Origin: Rhynchopus sp. YZ270_cl-10
Lineage: Eukaryota > Euglenozoa > Diplonemea > Diplonemida > Diplonemidae
Assembly: GCA_964035575.1 (NCBI GenBank)
Contig: OZ037858.1
Coordinates: 868,001-932,000 of the forward strand
Direction: 5' to 3'
Length of the DNA stretch: 64,000 nucleotides
Made by a program: the position numbers and the translations under genes. Position 1 is the first letter of the stretch, and the number at the start of each line of letters is the position of its first letter. Shown here in pieces: positions 30,307-40,676 of the stretch. Under the pieces are notes generated by a model. That model searched no databases and was not told the origin of the DNA. It worked only from the letters and a program-made list of their open reading frames with translations.

Positions 30307-33300
30307 ATGCAACAATGTCTCCTCTCCGACGGAGACATCCACCCGCATCCTGGACCCAAGAAAGCCTCAAGCAAGACCGGCACGCAGCACAACATCCGCA
30401 CAGCCGGCCCACCAGCAGCGAAGAAACAGCGCACTGCTGCCGCCAGCACAGGACCACCCGTGTCTGCCGTTCCCCCTACGAGCGAAGGTTGCATCACAGT
30501 CACCACCTGCAACGTCACCTCCTACGCCAACCACGCTGCCTGCACGCTTGCGTTGAACAGCACAGTGCTCTGCCTGCAGGAAGTGAAGCTGACGGAAGAA
30601 GGTGCCCGCAGGATGGAAGCCGACCTCCCGCCTGTCTGGAAGCCACTTTGGGGCAGACCGCAGCCTGGATACATGCTTGCAGGTATACGTCACCCCACCA
30701 TTGCGGAGAGGGGCGGTGTAGCCACACTAGTGCGCAGACCCACGAGCGCATTCCATGACAACACGTTGACCGACATCAACTTGTTCCAAGACAGGATTCA
30801 GCTCACGCGCTTGGCCCTGGGGGCGGGTGGTGTCTTCCTATACATCTTCAACGTGTACGCCCATTCAGGCTCTGAAGGAGGGAGGAAGAAGGATCGCGAG
30901 AAACTTCTGCACTGCGTCCTCAACACCATGCCTAATGCTCTAGGGAAGGACGTGCCGGTGGTTGTGTGCGGTGACCTGAACACCTCTGCCTCTACGTCGT
31001 ACATCTTGCGGGAAGCGGTGAAGTCTGGGTGGACTGATGCTGCTGTGGTGCAGGCCCAAAGGCTTGGATGTGTCCCTCCTCCTCCAACCTTTATGCGACG
31101 CGACTCAGATGGTACGCGGATTGACCACGTATTGCTGAATGAGGTGGCGGCCGCCGCCTTGTCTAGGTGTACGACGCACCACGTGGGAGTACCGCAGCAC
31201 AGCGCTGTCACTGTGGAACTCTCCCTTGCAGCATTCGCACAACTAGTCTACCGATTTGTTGTACCGAAGGATCTGTCGATGGTGAAGCCTGACCTGAGTG
31301 TGCAGAGATCAGCACAATGCGCCGCTCTCCTGGCTGCGAAGGGCTTCCACGAAGCTGAAACACGTCTGGACGTACATGACATGTGGAATGCGGTGTCGCA
31401 GGCCAGTGAGGAGTATCTTCTTTTGTGTGCGAATGACGACGGCATCCCCACGAATCGTGGCCACCGTGGCCGTGGTGAGGTGAGGCAGCCGGTGCAGAAA
31501 TCGATCGCAGCTCCGACCACGAAGTACTCGACTGGTGCTGCCCCCCCTCGACAGGTGGAGTTGGCCCGCCTGGCTAACATGTCTCTCGAGCTCGAGATTC
31601 AACTTAAAAGATTGGTGAATGGGGGGTTCACCGTGCTGGAGCACAAGACTCGCCGCCTGTGGGAATCGACACTCCGAAAATGCAAGGAGCTGCGTGTGCG
31701 TGACCTATCTGTGGACGACCTTCCCCTGGGCATAGCAGAGCAGCTGACGCTAGCAGAGGACCTCCACACTACCTCTGCGTCTCTGGCGAGTGACCTGGGT
31801 AGGGACACCAGGACCTACAGGGAAAAGCAACAGAAGCTGAAGGCGGTACACAACTTTGACGTGGACCGAAAAAAGCTCACGGCCTTCTGCAGGGGCTCCC
31901 TACCCGACGATCTGCTGGCTGTGGCTAGAAGAGACGGAACCCTGACGGCCAACGCGCAAGAGATGGATGCCATCCTCCAGGAAGAGTGGAAATCTGTGTT
32001 CCAGCTCTACCGCGAGTGTGCCGAGCCGGAATATGCTGATTTCGACGCTGTGTTTGGGAAGCATGTGACGAAGCACAACATGGATCTGCTCCCTCTCACT
32101 GGGGAAGACCTGGACCGCGTTCTGCAGAGTAAGAAGAAGTCTGGCGCATGTGGTGTCGATGGGTGGCGTATGGGTGAGCTGAAACGCCTTCCGATGGTCC
32201 TGCTGAACGCATTTGCCAAAACGTTCAACGAGATCGAAGAATCCGGCACGTGGCCTGAAGCGTTGCTCACTGCGCTTGTGACGCTCACTCCCAAGGGAGA
32301 GGGAAAGGGCCCACTGGACCACCGCCCGATCACCGTGACGAGCAGTGTGTATAGGCTATGGGCTTCTGCACGCGTTCGGAACATCCAGAAGTGGCAAGAA
32401 ACCTGGATACATAAGGACCAGCACGGCTTCCGCCCTCGCCACGGGGCCCACAACGTTCTGTTTGACATCTGCACACAGCTGGAAGACGCACTGTCTGGAG
32501 GAGAACCGCTGTACGGTCTGGCACTTGACTTTGCTAAATGCTTTGACCGTGTCCCCCAGAAGCTTACCCTCGAGCTCGCAGCACGACTTGGGCTACACCC
32601 CCGCATTCTGCAGCCGCTCCGCACCATGTACGAGCAACTGCAACGTAGGTTCCAGCTTCCACTTGGCGTAGGTACCTCGTTTAGAGTGACGAACGGCATC
32701 CTCCAAGGGTGCCCCATCAGCGTCGTAATGATTAATGCGCTGGTCGCGGTGCTGCTGAAGGACCTGGACAGCTGCAAGAACTCCTGCTCACGAGCGTACG
32801 CTGACGACATCACCCTACTGTCACGGAAGTCGATGAACAGCTTAGAGCCATGCCTGCGCATTGTGGAGAGGTTCTGTGCCATCACCGGCATGAAACTTAA
32901 CGACACCAAAACCGTAGCATTTGGATCACGTGAGAACTTTACCAGCACTCTTGCCTCGAACACAGGACACAGATACAAAACACTGGTGAAGGTCAAGATC
33001 CTAGGGGTCTACCTCTACTGCTCGAAGCACTCTCGACGCTCCTCCCCTGATCGAGTCCGCAAGGCCATCGCAGCCCTACAACGCCTACGATGTATGCCGC
33101 TGGCGTTCTACCACAAGTATAGAATTGTGTCAGAATGCATCCTCCCGGGTGCGCTGTATGAGGTCCCGTACGCCCTGCCCTCGCAGTCTAGCTTGAAGGA
33201 ACTCTCCACCGCCGTCAACACCTGCCTCTGGGGCAGTGACTATGGTACGCGCGCAGGCCTCGCAATACGCACGGTACTGTTGAAGAGCCATCGCACTGAC

Positions 33301-34659
33301 CCGGCCGCCATCGTATGCAACCGGTCCATGAACGTTGTGCTTGACCACATAGCATTTGATGCAACACTGAGAGAACGATGCCTGTCGATACACAAGAGGT
33401 ACAACGCAGGAGGAGGTTGGGACTTCCGCCCCCACGGGCCGGTCGGCAACATGACCTCCACTAGCATACTGACAGGCGTGAGATGGTGTGACGACCTAAC
33501 AACCGTCACGGAGCTGTCAAGCGCCCCCGTGGAAGAAGAGAAGACACACGCCCTAGGTCTTCTCGCGCCAGGTGAACGACACCACGCCATTCGCGAAATC
33601 GTCCGACGACAGAAGTTCACAGATCTTGCCTTGGACAGACCGACTTACGACGGCGCTCAACACGGCGTCAACCTCGCCGACACCACGTACCTGCACGACC
33701 AATTGCAGTGGTCCCACCCCCTGCTAGCTTACCGCCTCCGCCGTATCATCTGCGATGGGATACTCTACGCGCATCCTACGGTGCTGTGCCTATACGAGTC
33801 AACAAAGAGAGGTGGCATACACCTCGAAGTGAATCAGTGCCCCTTATGCCTCACACCAACCTCCGGGCTGGCGAAGCACCTGCTGTGGACTTGCCCGCAC
33901 ACTGTATCTGCTAACGTGAAGGAAGCGCACCGCCCTCTCCTCGACAGGATCGGCCCGAACACCCCGAGTTGCCTGGCTATGCATGGCATAGCTCCCACGA
34001 ACACGCCCAAGCAAGTCGTCGTTGACACGCAGAGATACCTGCTGGACGTCACCACCGCAGTAGATGATCACCTGTCCTCGCGGACTACCACAGCGCCTGC
34101 ACGCCACCCATGGCGTATGGACTTTGAAGTGTTCGATGCGCCCCCATACCAGGAGGCCATCTACCGGCAGCTCGCCCCTTTCTTTGGGAAGGACGATGAT
34201 CCGAGATGCAAGCAGAAGCGCCACGAACTGAAGCGAATGCTCCAATGGGCCTCCTCCCTGAAATGGAGCACCGCCAACCTGCCTGTGACATGCGTGGAAC
34301 TTGCCATTGACTTGGAAATTTTCCACAGGATCTACGTTCTCCGGCCAACCTCTAACATTAGAGAACGGGCCTCTGCCTTGCGCACATTGCTCAACAAGCT
34401 TCACCGCCTGTGCAAAGCTCTTGGGATCCAAAACCCATTTCCCGCATCTGCCATCTCCTCCTCACGGGGCCTCCGGTCCATTGGCGCACCCGGACTTATA
34501 GGCTACGACCGTCGCCCAGTTTTTACGTACCCGCGCTACACTATGCACATGCTCGAACACGTCATCGTACGTGCCAAAATTACGAACTCCGGCTGGGGAA
34601 ATGACATCATCCCTGACAACAAACTTGTAGAAGCCAGCGCAGCTGAAGCTATGCGATAA
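30307..34659 (+). CDS. LINE ORF2: AP-like endonuclease, reverse transcriptase, zinc knuckle
   Basis: About 1,450 residues from the ATG at 30307 (frame open from 30295). It opens with CLLSDGDIHPHPGP, a 2A-like motif. The endonuclease-exonuclease-phosphatase domain follows: TTCNVTSY, LCLQEVKL, VVCGDLNT (about 221), RIDHVLLN and QHSAVTVEL, where the usual SDH is QHS. The reverse transcriptase has LTPKGEGKGPLDHRPI, DQHGFRPRHG, LALDFAKCFDRVP, NGILQGCPIS and the catalytic AYADDITLLS (about 830). A C-terminal knuckle (CPLCLTPTSGLAKHLLWTC, about 1178) is typical of LINE ORF2s. The protein nicks target DNA and primes reverse transcription. No frame damage is seen. Confidence 0.95.
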   Translation: MQQCLLSDGDIHPHPGPKKASSKTGTQHNIRTAGPPAAKKQRTAAASTGPPVSAVPPTSEGCITVTTCNVTSYANHAACTLALNSTVLCLQEVKLTEEGARRMEADLPPVWKPLWGRPQPGYMLAGIRHPTIAERGGVATLVRRPTSAFHDNTLTDINLFQDRIQLTRLALGAGGVFLYIFNVYAHSGSEGGRKKDREKLLHCVLNTMPNALGKDVPVVVCGDLNTSASTSYILREAVKSGWTDAAVVQAQRLGCVPPPPTFMRRDSDGTRIDHVLLNEVAAAALSRCTTHHVGVPQHSAVTVELSLAAFAQLVYRFVVPKDLSMVKPDLSVQRSAQCAALLAAKGFHEAETRLDVHDMWNAVSQASEEYLLLCANDDGIPTNRGHRGRGEVRQPVQKSIAAPTTKYSTGAAPPRQVELARLANMSLELEIQLKRLVNGGFTVLEHKTRRLWESTLRKCKELRVRDLSVDDLPLGIAEQLTLAEDLHTTSASLASDLGRDTRTYREKQQKLKAVHNFDVDRKKLTAFCRGSLPDDLLAVARRDGTLTANAQEMDAILQEEWKSVFQLYRECAEPEYADFDAVFGKHVTKHNMDLLPLTGEDLDRVLQSKKKSGACGVDGWRMGELKRLPMVLLNAFAKTFNEIEESGTWPEALLTALVTLTPKGEGKGPLDHRPITVTSSVYRLWASARVRNIQKWQETWIHKDQHGFRPRHGAHNVLFDICTQLEDALSGGEPLYGLALDFAKCFDRVPQKLTLELAARLGLHPRILQPLRTMYEQLQRRFQLPLGVGTSFRVTNGILQGCPISVVMINALVAVLLKDLDSCKNSCSRAYADDITLLSRKSMNSLEPCLRIVERFCAITGMKLNDTKTVAFGSRENFTSTLASNTGHRYKTLVKVKILGVYLYCSKHSRRSSPDRVRKAIAALQRLRCMPLAFYHKYRIVSECILPGALYEVPYALPSQSSLKELSTAVNTCLWGSDYGTRAGLAIRTVLLKSHRTDPAAIVCNRSMNVVLDHIAFDATLRERCLSIHKRYNAGGGWDFRPHGPVGNMTSTSILTGVRWCDDLTTVTELSSAPVEEEKTHALGLLAPGERHHAIREIVRRQKFTDLALDRPTYDGAQHGVNLADTTYLHDQLQWSHPLLAYRLRRIICDGILYAHPTVLCLYESTKRGGIHLEVNQCPLCLTPTSGLAKHLLWTCPHTVSANVKEAHRPLLDRIGPNTPSCLAMHGIAPTNTPKQVVVDTQRYLLDVTTAVDDHLSSRTTTAPARHPWRMDFEVFDAPPYQEAIYRQLAPFFGKDDDPRCKQKRHELKRMLQWASSLKWSTANLPVTCVELAIDLEIFHRIYVLRPTSNIRERASALRTLLNKLHRLCKALGIQNPFPASAISSSRGLRSIGAPGLIGYDRRPVFTYPRYTMHMLEHVIVRAKITNSGWGNDIIPDNKLVEASAAEAMR

Positions 34660-34676
34660 CGAATATGATAAGGTGA

Positions 34677-34695
34677 CTAAGCACGAGAGGCTTAG
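34677..34695 (+). repeat. Type-A hairpin at the LINE 3' end
   Basis: Perfect stem CTAAGC/GCTTAG with loop ACGAGAG, 17 bp after the ORF2 stop. This links the dispersed hairpin family to LINE 3' ends. Confidence 0.85.
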
Positions 34696-34795
34696 GATCA
34701 TCTTATAAACTTTTCTCTTTTATTACCCTCGTTCTCTTACGGTACGGGCCAGTCATTAGGTTTCCTTTTTACATCTTCTGTTGTAGGCCGCAGGG

Positions 34796-34923
34796 TACTT
34801 TGTGCTTTCATCCGGATGGCTGGCATCGTGGGTCAGTCGGAGGTGCCTGCATCAACTACAGTTTTATTTACCAGTGCCTGAGCCCGCCGATGAACGGTGA
34901 GGCGTTTGCACTTTCAACTTCTC
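34796..34923 (+). repeat. Two dispersed repeat pieces next to the LINE
   Basis: 34798-34866 (TGTGCTTTCATCCGGATGGC and onward) matches 48602-48668; both lie about 100 bp or less downstream of a type-A hairpin. 34872-34923 matches the 3' half of the SINE-like family at 38345-38450 (minus). Confidence 0.6.
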
Positions 34924-36357
34924 TTTTATTTTACCAATTTTCATCAGATGTGTGTACGAGAGAGGCACGTTCAATCTCAGGATTTTCGACGATTGGTACC
35001 CTTTATCCCCCCCTTTTTTTGAAAGGTGATCGCGTCCACGGGGCCGTTCATATTTCACGTTATCTCTTTTTTTGCATCCCTCGTCTATGTGACACGTATA
35101 CGTACACGTTATCACCGTCCCTCCCCACTGAAGGTGTGTTGTCCTGCCCATCTGTATTTTTTTTTTGTTTTGTTTTGTTTCGAAAACGTTTTTCGATTCT
35201 GTCAGCCTCTATTCAAAAAACCCCCCTTTCCCCTCCCACTCCCGCTCCCACCCGCGCATACAATAGTTTTTGCTTTTTTTTGTTTTGGTACACTGTCACG
35301 AGAGGGCTTTGTATTTCAAAGCAATCTTTTTTTTGGTTAGGGTGACTAAGCATAAAAGGCTCAGATCATCAATACTAATCCCCCCATTTTCCCGTTCAAA
35401 ACGAACACATAGATATGCGCAAGCTTTCCCCCCCCTTTTTTGGATTGCCACCTTTCTTCAGAGAAAGGGCATTTCTTTTTTTAAGGCGGACATTTCGCTC
35501 AGAATTTTTGTGTTTTTTTTTTTTTTTGCTTACAGCCTGCTGTACACCCGAGTTGGTCAGCAAGGGCTAAACATTCAATCTAGATGCTGGGGTGTTTTTG
35601 CTTTCTCTTTCTCTCTCTTCCTTACTCTTTCATCAAGTTTGACGCTTTTCTGGGAGTATGGAGGTTTTGTTTGATACAGACATGTATTGCTTTGTGTAGA
35701 GCAACTCTTCTTCCCATAATCTTTGATTTTTTTGGGTAAGGAGGGGGGGGCATTTTACCATGTACTGAATGATAAGACATGCACACTATGACAGGCAGTT
35801 ATCGTTAAGGCGTTGTGCTTTGTTATTGTGCTTGTAGTCACGTTATCATGTCATGGTAAGTGCCGTCGTGTCAGTATGTCTGAGAGATGAGACTGCGGAT
35901 GTCTCAACGCTAGGTTTGTTTTCTTGTGTCATTTTTATTTTATGTGATCAAAGGTGTGTGACTAGGCGTATGCTTAGACTTACCTTACCAATATTTTTTC
36001 TTCTAGATGCACTGTTACGAAAGGGCTTTGTATTTCAAGGCATATTTCAAGACGTCTGTGCATGAGAGACACTTCGAGAAAACATGAGAAAGAGCATCTT
36101 TCAATTTTTCTTTTTCTTAAGTGTATGTGCACGAGAGAGACATACATCAGGTTTTCTCTATTTTTTTTAAAAAAGGTGACTGAACATAGTGAGGCCTTCC
36201 TTCCTTTTTGTGTCATCTTACACCCATTTTCCCCTCTTTTTTCTCTTCTGATGCCACCGAAGCTGCCTTTGTGTGGAACACCAATATTTTCCTTTTTTCC
36301 TTCAATTCCAAAACCCTTCTCCGCCCTTTAAGCCCCATCCCCATTTTTTTTTGAGGT
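34924..36357. other. Repeat desert with five hairpins, no gene
   Basis: T-rich DNA. Hairpins at 35290-35312 (type B, ACGAGAG), 35346-35364 (type A, loop ATAAAAG, one mismatch), 35962-35977 (CTAGGC/GCTTAG with one G-U pair), 36009-36031 (type B, loop ACGAAAG) and 36123-36145 (GTATGT/ACATAC around an ACGAGAG-containing loop). No open frame looks coding. Confidence 0.6.
35290..35312 (+). repeat. Type-B hairpin (ACGAGAG loop)
   Basis: ACA-CT-GTC, loop ACGAGAG, GGC-TT-TGT, followed by ATTTCAAA. Same 23-nt layout as the other four type-B copies. Confidence 0.65.
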
Positions 36358-37014
36358 ACATTGCCACGAGAGTGCTTTGTGTTTCAAGTTTTATTTTTTC
36401 CACAGCCTTCCTTCACCCCCTTATAGGGCCACCCAGTATTGAAATCGATATAGGGGGGTAAAGGGTCAATTTTACCCCGAATTTTGCCCGAAAATGGGTC
36501 CCACGTATTAGTGATTGGGCTCGTATTTTCCAAAATTTAAGTGGTCAAAAAATTGCCTGATTTTCGACATCGATTGTACCACTGCACGGACGGATTCCAA
36601 AAAAATGCAAATGAGGACCCTTTTTAATTTGTTCCCTTGCAATGTGTTATTTCAGGTTTCAAAGAAAAATAACAATTGATCCAGGGGTTGAAGGAAGGTG
36701 GTGGAAAATAACAAAAACAAAACAACTAATTGCTAAGAAAAAAACGGGATGTACTGTGGAAAACCCCCCGCGTCTGATTTTCGAAACCACAGTAGCATAT
36801 TGGCGCTTTGATGGGTGCTGATGAGTCTGGTGTGATCGACGGCGAGTTTTGTCACGAGGATGAGTGGGATCCTGTGGACGACTATGAGCTGGAACACGCC
36901 GAACCCGCCTCAACAGCGTTCGAGCAAAATGGTTATCGAGCCTCCCCCATATCCACAACACACCCCGTTTTTTTTTTTTCCCCTTTTTTCGATAGCAATT
37001 ACTTATTTTTTTCT
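36358..37014 (+). repeat. Composite repeat, copy 1 (hairpin + two TIR elements)
   Basis: Begins with a type-B hairpin (36358-36380), then a TIR element of about 315 bp (36394-36708; ends CCTTCCTTCACCCCC and its near complement), then a second element (36724-37014) with ends TAATTGCTAAGAAAAAAACG and complement. The second element encloses a protein-like stretch (ADESGVIDGEF... DEWDPVDDYELEHAEPA) homologous to the one in copy 2 at 39828-40660. Confidence 0.7.
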
Positions 37015-38344
37015 CATTTAAGCCATTGAGTAGTTCGTGTATGTGGAGAAGCGGGGGAGTTTTTTTTTATATATTTTGTTTCTGTCAAAAAATGAAGAGA
37101 CTTATTAAGGATAGCCTTTTGGCACAACAAACAATGCAGTGAATCACTGTGGTGTTTGTAAACGGGAGGAACGGATGTATTATTATTTTTTTTTTTGTTG
37201 TACTTTTCTTGCCCCAAAGTCCAACGTCGTGATTTTAAAGCAAGAAAGGTAGTGCTTCGGTGGCGGAGATGAAGCCGAAGGCACAGACAGCAAAAAAAAA
37301 GGGGGGATCGCTGTGTATTAGTATTATTATTTTGTGTTCACACGGTCCCTTTTTTTGTATCTATTCCGCCCATATCCTTGATAATGTGTTATTCAGTGTT
37401 CGCAGACAGCTCCTTCTCCACATGCCTGGTTCTCTCAGTAGGGAGGTGTATTGAGATATGTGCATGATATTTGTTCATTCCTTCAATTGCAAGAAAAAAA
37501 GGAAAAAAAAAACGGTGTTGTCATTATTTGCCAACCGACTTTGAGTGTAGGGGTGAAGACGAGATTCAGTTAGCTTTGTCCGTATTTGGACAAAAGTTAA
37601 CTAAAAAAAAATATCCGGTGTTATAACAAAGAATACCGTTGGCGTTATGTTTGTTATAACGTCGGGTAAAAAAATGGGGTCAAGCTGTGCACCGTTGTTC
37701 CCGGATTGTATGATGTGGACCAGAAAGGTGTGTACAGCATGAAGAGGAAGCGCTTCTGTAAAGAGAAGAAACCCCAACCCAATCCTGTTCAGCTCAGGAA
37801 GTCATGATCCTGAGTTCTAGTGATCCCCGTTCGTTGACTGACGAGTGGAAGCGGGAGGAGGACGTATCAGCTGTTTCCACGAAACGTGAACAGGGGAGGG
37901 CGGGATCACGTGGATTGCCCATTCGCGGGGGGTACACGTTGTCAAAGTTTTCAAAAAAAAAAAAACGCTATCACGTTCAGGGAAGTTCCTAAGTGGGACC
38001 GAGAACATGAAATTCTGGATTTTAGTTTTTTTTTCCTTTTTTTTTTTCCTTTTTTCCTTCGGGGGCTTTCTTGTGGTTTCTGATGGGTTTCACTGTAGGT
38101 GACACACTACCAGTGTGGTGAAATGGTCGAAACTCTCAAAAGCAAGAGTTTTCAGGGGGCAAGAAAAAAAAAATTGACACCAAAATCCTGCACCATCCAG
38201 GGCTGTATCCCCAATTTTTTTTGCCTGCGGCGCCATTTTTCATTTTTTGCTCAAAAGGGTTCGTTGGAAGCTAGATTTTTACACCGTACCCAAAAAATTT
38301 TGCCTGCGGCGCCATTTATATTATTTTTTTGCTCCGCACAAAGA
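37015..38344. other. No gene; AT-rich with A/T homopolymers
   Basis: Nothing coding. GCCTGCGGCGCCAT occurs twice (about 38222 and 38306); a related GC-rich core is found at 25800 and 41100. Confidence 0.5.
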
Positions 38345-38450
38345 GAAGTGCAAACGCCTCACCGTTCATCGGCGGAAGCACTGGTTCCACGGGTTATCGA
38401 ACCCCAGAGAGCACTTCATTGGCATGCACACGGTTACCACGAGGGAGCGT
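38345..38450 (-). mobile_element. SINE-like element with tRNA-type B box, minus strand
   Basis: Read on the minus strand it contains GGGGTTCGATAACCC (B box/T-arm-like) followed by CGCCGATGAACGGTGAGG and CGTTTGCACTTC. It matches 45171-45270 and 62105-62180 on the + strand and truncated pieces at 24723 and 34872. A weak A-box-like TGGTAACCGTG lies about 45 nt upstream of the B box. It is the one copy opposite to the gene direction. Confidence 0.6.
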
Positions 38451-39425
38451 ATATGCAGGTACAAAATCACTGCCCCATCTAAATAATATTCCCAACGCCT
38501 TTAGGGATCCCCTTGCATTTTGCAGCCAAAAATGCAACTAGACCAAAGCTGCAAAAAGTTCCGCACGCGTGTAGCGCGCCCAGGTTTGGGACCCCTTTTT
38601 GAATTTCGAGGGCGGTTAAAGTGGGCCCAGAACCACAGTTCTGACACTCATTTAGCATTGTGAGCAACACACTAGTTGTCGTAACCAAAATTTGTATCAA
38701 TCAAGAACTTGTCCATTTTCTGGAAATGACCCCACTACAGTGAGGGTAGAGCTCGGAAAGCCCGAAAAAGGGCAAAAAACCCCACCCAAAAAAAGGAAAA
38801 AAACGGGAACATAAATCCAGAATTTTGCTGTTTTTTCCGAGAACAAGGGGCAACCCTGATCACGTTATACCAGTAGGTTTTACGTGATTGTCGATACAAC
38901 AAAAAAATCTTGTCACATCTCGGATTCTGGTGTTTCCTTGAAGACACAACATACAATACAAAGGGCAAGGTTATATGCTATCACATTGCTTTTTCTTCTT
39001 CTTTTTTTAGGATTTTTGCGGTGGGAAGCACAATTTGTGTTCCTCATTTTTTCCTCCCAATGTCCTTTTGGCGTAGCATATCTCTTGTATTTACTCCCAG
39101 ACAATGACACACCTTTTTTTTGTACCATCGATGGATCTACACTGAAATGCACATTATCGTCTTTTTAAAAAAAAATTCTTTATGTAAGACGGCTTCTTAG
39201 GTTCATCTTACAAAAAAAAAAAGAAACTTTTCGTTTTCCTTTTTTACCCCCCTTTTCTCGGATCCATAGCGTTTGTATCCATCCTCGCTGGCCTCCCCCA
39301 CTTCTCCTCCCTCTTCTCTCTCCCAACCCCTGCAAATACAAATGTATTGCAATATTTTTTTTTCAACTTTTTTGAAGTTCTGAAATACCCTATTCCCTTG
39401 TACCCACGGCAGACTAGGTCAGGGG
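38451..39425. other. No gene; one hairpin
   Basis: Contains the hairpin 39185-39199 (TAAGA/TCTTA around CGGCT, then GGTTCATCTTAC). Otherwise AT-rich with homopolymers. Confidence 0.5.
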
Positions 39426-39488
39426 CATAAAACACTAGCCATGTGGACTACTAGTAGCGCTACTAGTCCACATGGCTAGTGTTTTATG
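39426..39488. repeat. 63 bp near-perfect palindrome
   Basis: Arms CATAAAACACTAGCCATGTG and complement meet at a TAGTAGCGCTACTA core; the left arm has three extra bases. Could extrude as a cruciform. Confidence 0.9.
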
Positions 39489-39827
39489 ACTATTTATGGT
39501 ACACCAGTAACACTGCTACTTTAGCTCTAGTTGTTGCGCTTGGTAGTTCCTCTAGTGGTTCTTCTGATGAGTCTACCGTACCCCCTTTGAAGAACGTATA
39601 ACTCTGTTGTCAAGAACGTTGTCCGCACCTCAAGATCCCGCCTTTTTTCTCTGAAAAGACTAAATATAGATGGCATGTGTGTGTTCGCCCAACCGCCAAC
39701 GCTCATCTTTTTACGATTTTCTATTATTGCGACCAAGAGAGGCTCAGGTTCATGTTGCGAACCTTCTTTTTTTTTCTCTCGAAAAGGGATGTAAGGACAG
39801 CAAGGTTTCGGGTCCCCCTCAAGGCAT

Positions 39828-40660
39828 ACGCTGTCATGAGAGGGCTTTGTATTTCAAACTTTTCAACTTACCTTCCTTCACCCCCCTGTAAGGGCAACCG
39901 TAGGTGAAGTAAGGTATAGTATTGAAATCGATGTGGGGGGGGAGTAAAGGGTCAATTTTACAAAACCAGATTTTGAGGAAAATTTTAGCCGAAAATGGGC
40001 CCCACGTATAAGGAACCGGGCTCATATTTCTCAAAATTTAAGTGGTCAAAAAATTGTCCAATTTTCGAGATTGACCCCACCACTGCACGGGCGGAGCCCA
40101 AAAATGCAAATAAGGACCCTTTTTAATTTGTTCTCTTGAAATGTGTAATTTCAAGTTTTCGCGAAAAAAAATAAGAACTGATCCTACAAGGGTTGAAGGA
40201 AGGTGGTTGAAAATTACAATAACAACAAGAACAAGTAATTGCTAAGAAAAAAACGGGGTGTGCTGTGGAAAACCCCGCGTGATTTCGAAAGCACCGTAGC
40301 ATCCAAACGATTTGCTGGAGGTGCTGATGTGCCTGGTGTGATCGACGTGTTGTCGTTTGTGCATTCTGTGCTTCTTCCGCACTGCTCCAACGACGACGAC
40401 ACTGCGTGGGACCCTGTGGACAAAAACGAGCTGAAACACGCCGAGCCTGCCGAGACTACGTCCAACAACGCTCTCGATCAGATGGTGCTGGATGAAGAGG
40501 ACAGCCCCCCTTCTTGAACATTTCAGATGCAGGCGTCCCAGTGGGTACGAAGAGCGTTATCATACCTGCAGAAGAGCAGAGTGCTGGGTGTGTTGTAGGT
40601 TACTTCTACAGGGTGGAGTTCCACAGCACACGCCGTTTTTTTTCCGATAGCAATTACTTG
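39828..40660 (+). repeat. Composite repeat, copy 2 (hairpin + two TIR elements with a small ORF)
   Basis: Type-B hairpin at 39828-39850 (loop ATGAGAG), TIR element 39861-40213, then a 429 bp element (40232-40660) with about 39 bp imperfect inverted ends. The latter holds an open frame (about 40239-40517) whose second half (WDPVDKNELKHAEPAE) is conserved with copy 1, implying a former coding segment carried inside a small element. Confidence 0.7.
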
Positions 40661-40676
40661 TTTTTTTTTGAAGGAA

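Larger units (their letters stand above)
28372..34712 (+). mobile_element. Two-ORF LINE (APE-type non-LTR retrotransposon), structurally intact
   Basis: ORF1 and ORF2 are both uninterrupted and separated by only 36 bp. The 3' UTR is about 50 bp and ends in the perfect type-A hairpin (34677-34695) plus ATCATCTTATAAACTTTTC; no long poly-A is present. The same 3' end recurs as a truncated copy at 49415-49521. The coordinates span ORF1 start to the shared 3' end; the 5' UTR probably extends upstream to about 28.2 kb. Intact frames suggest a young, possibly active element. Confidence 0.9.

Noticed and set aside
34800-35674. Open frames up to 181 residues after the LINE
   Set aside because: Phe/Leu/Ser-rich translations of T-rich DNA with hairpin repeats inside; no support.
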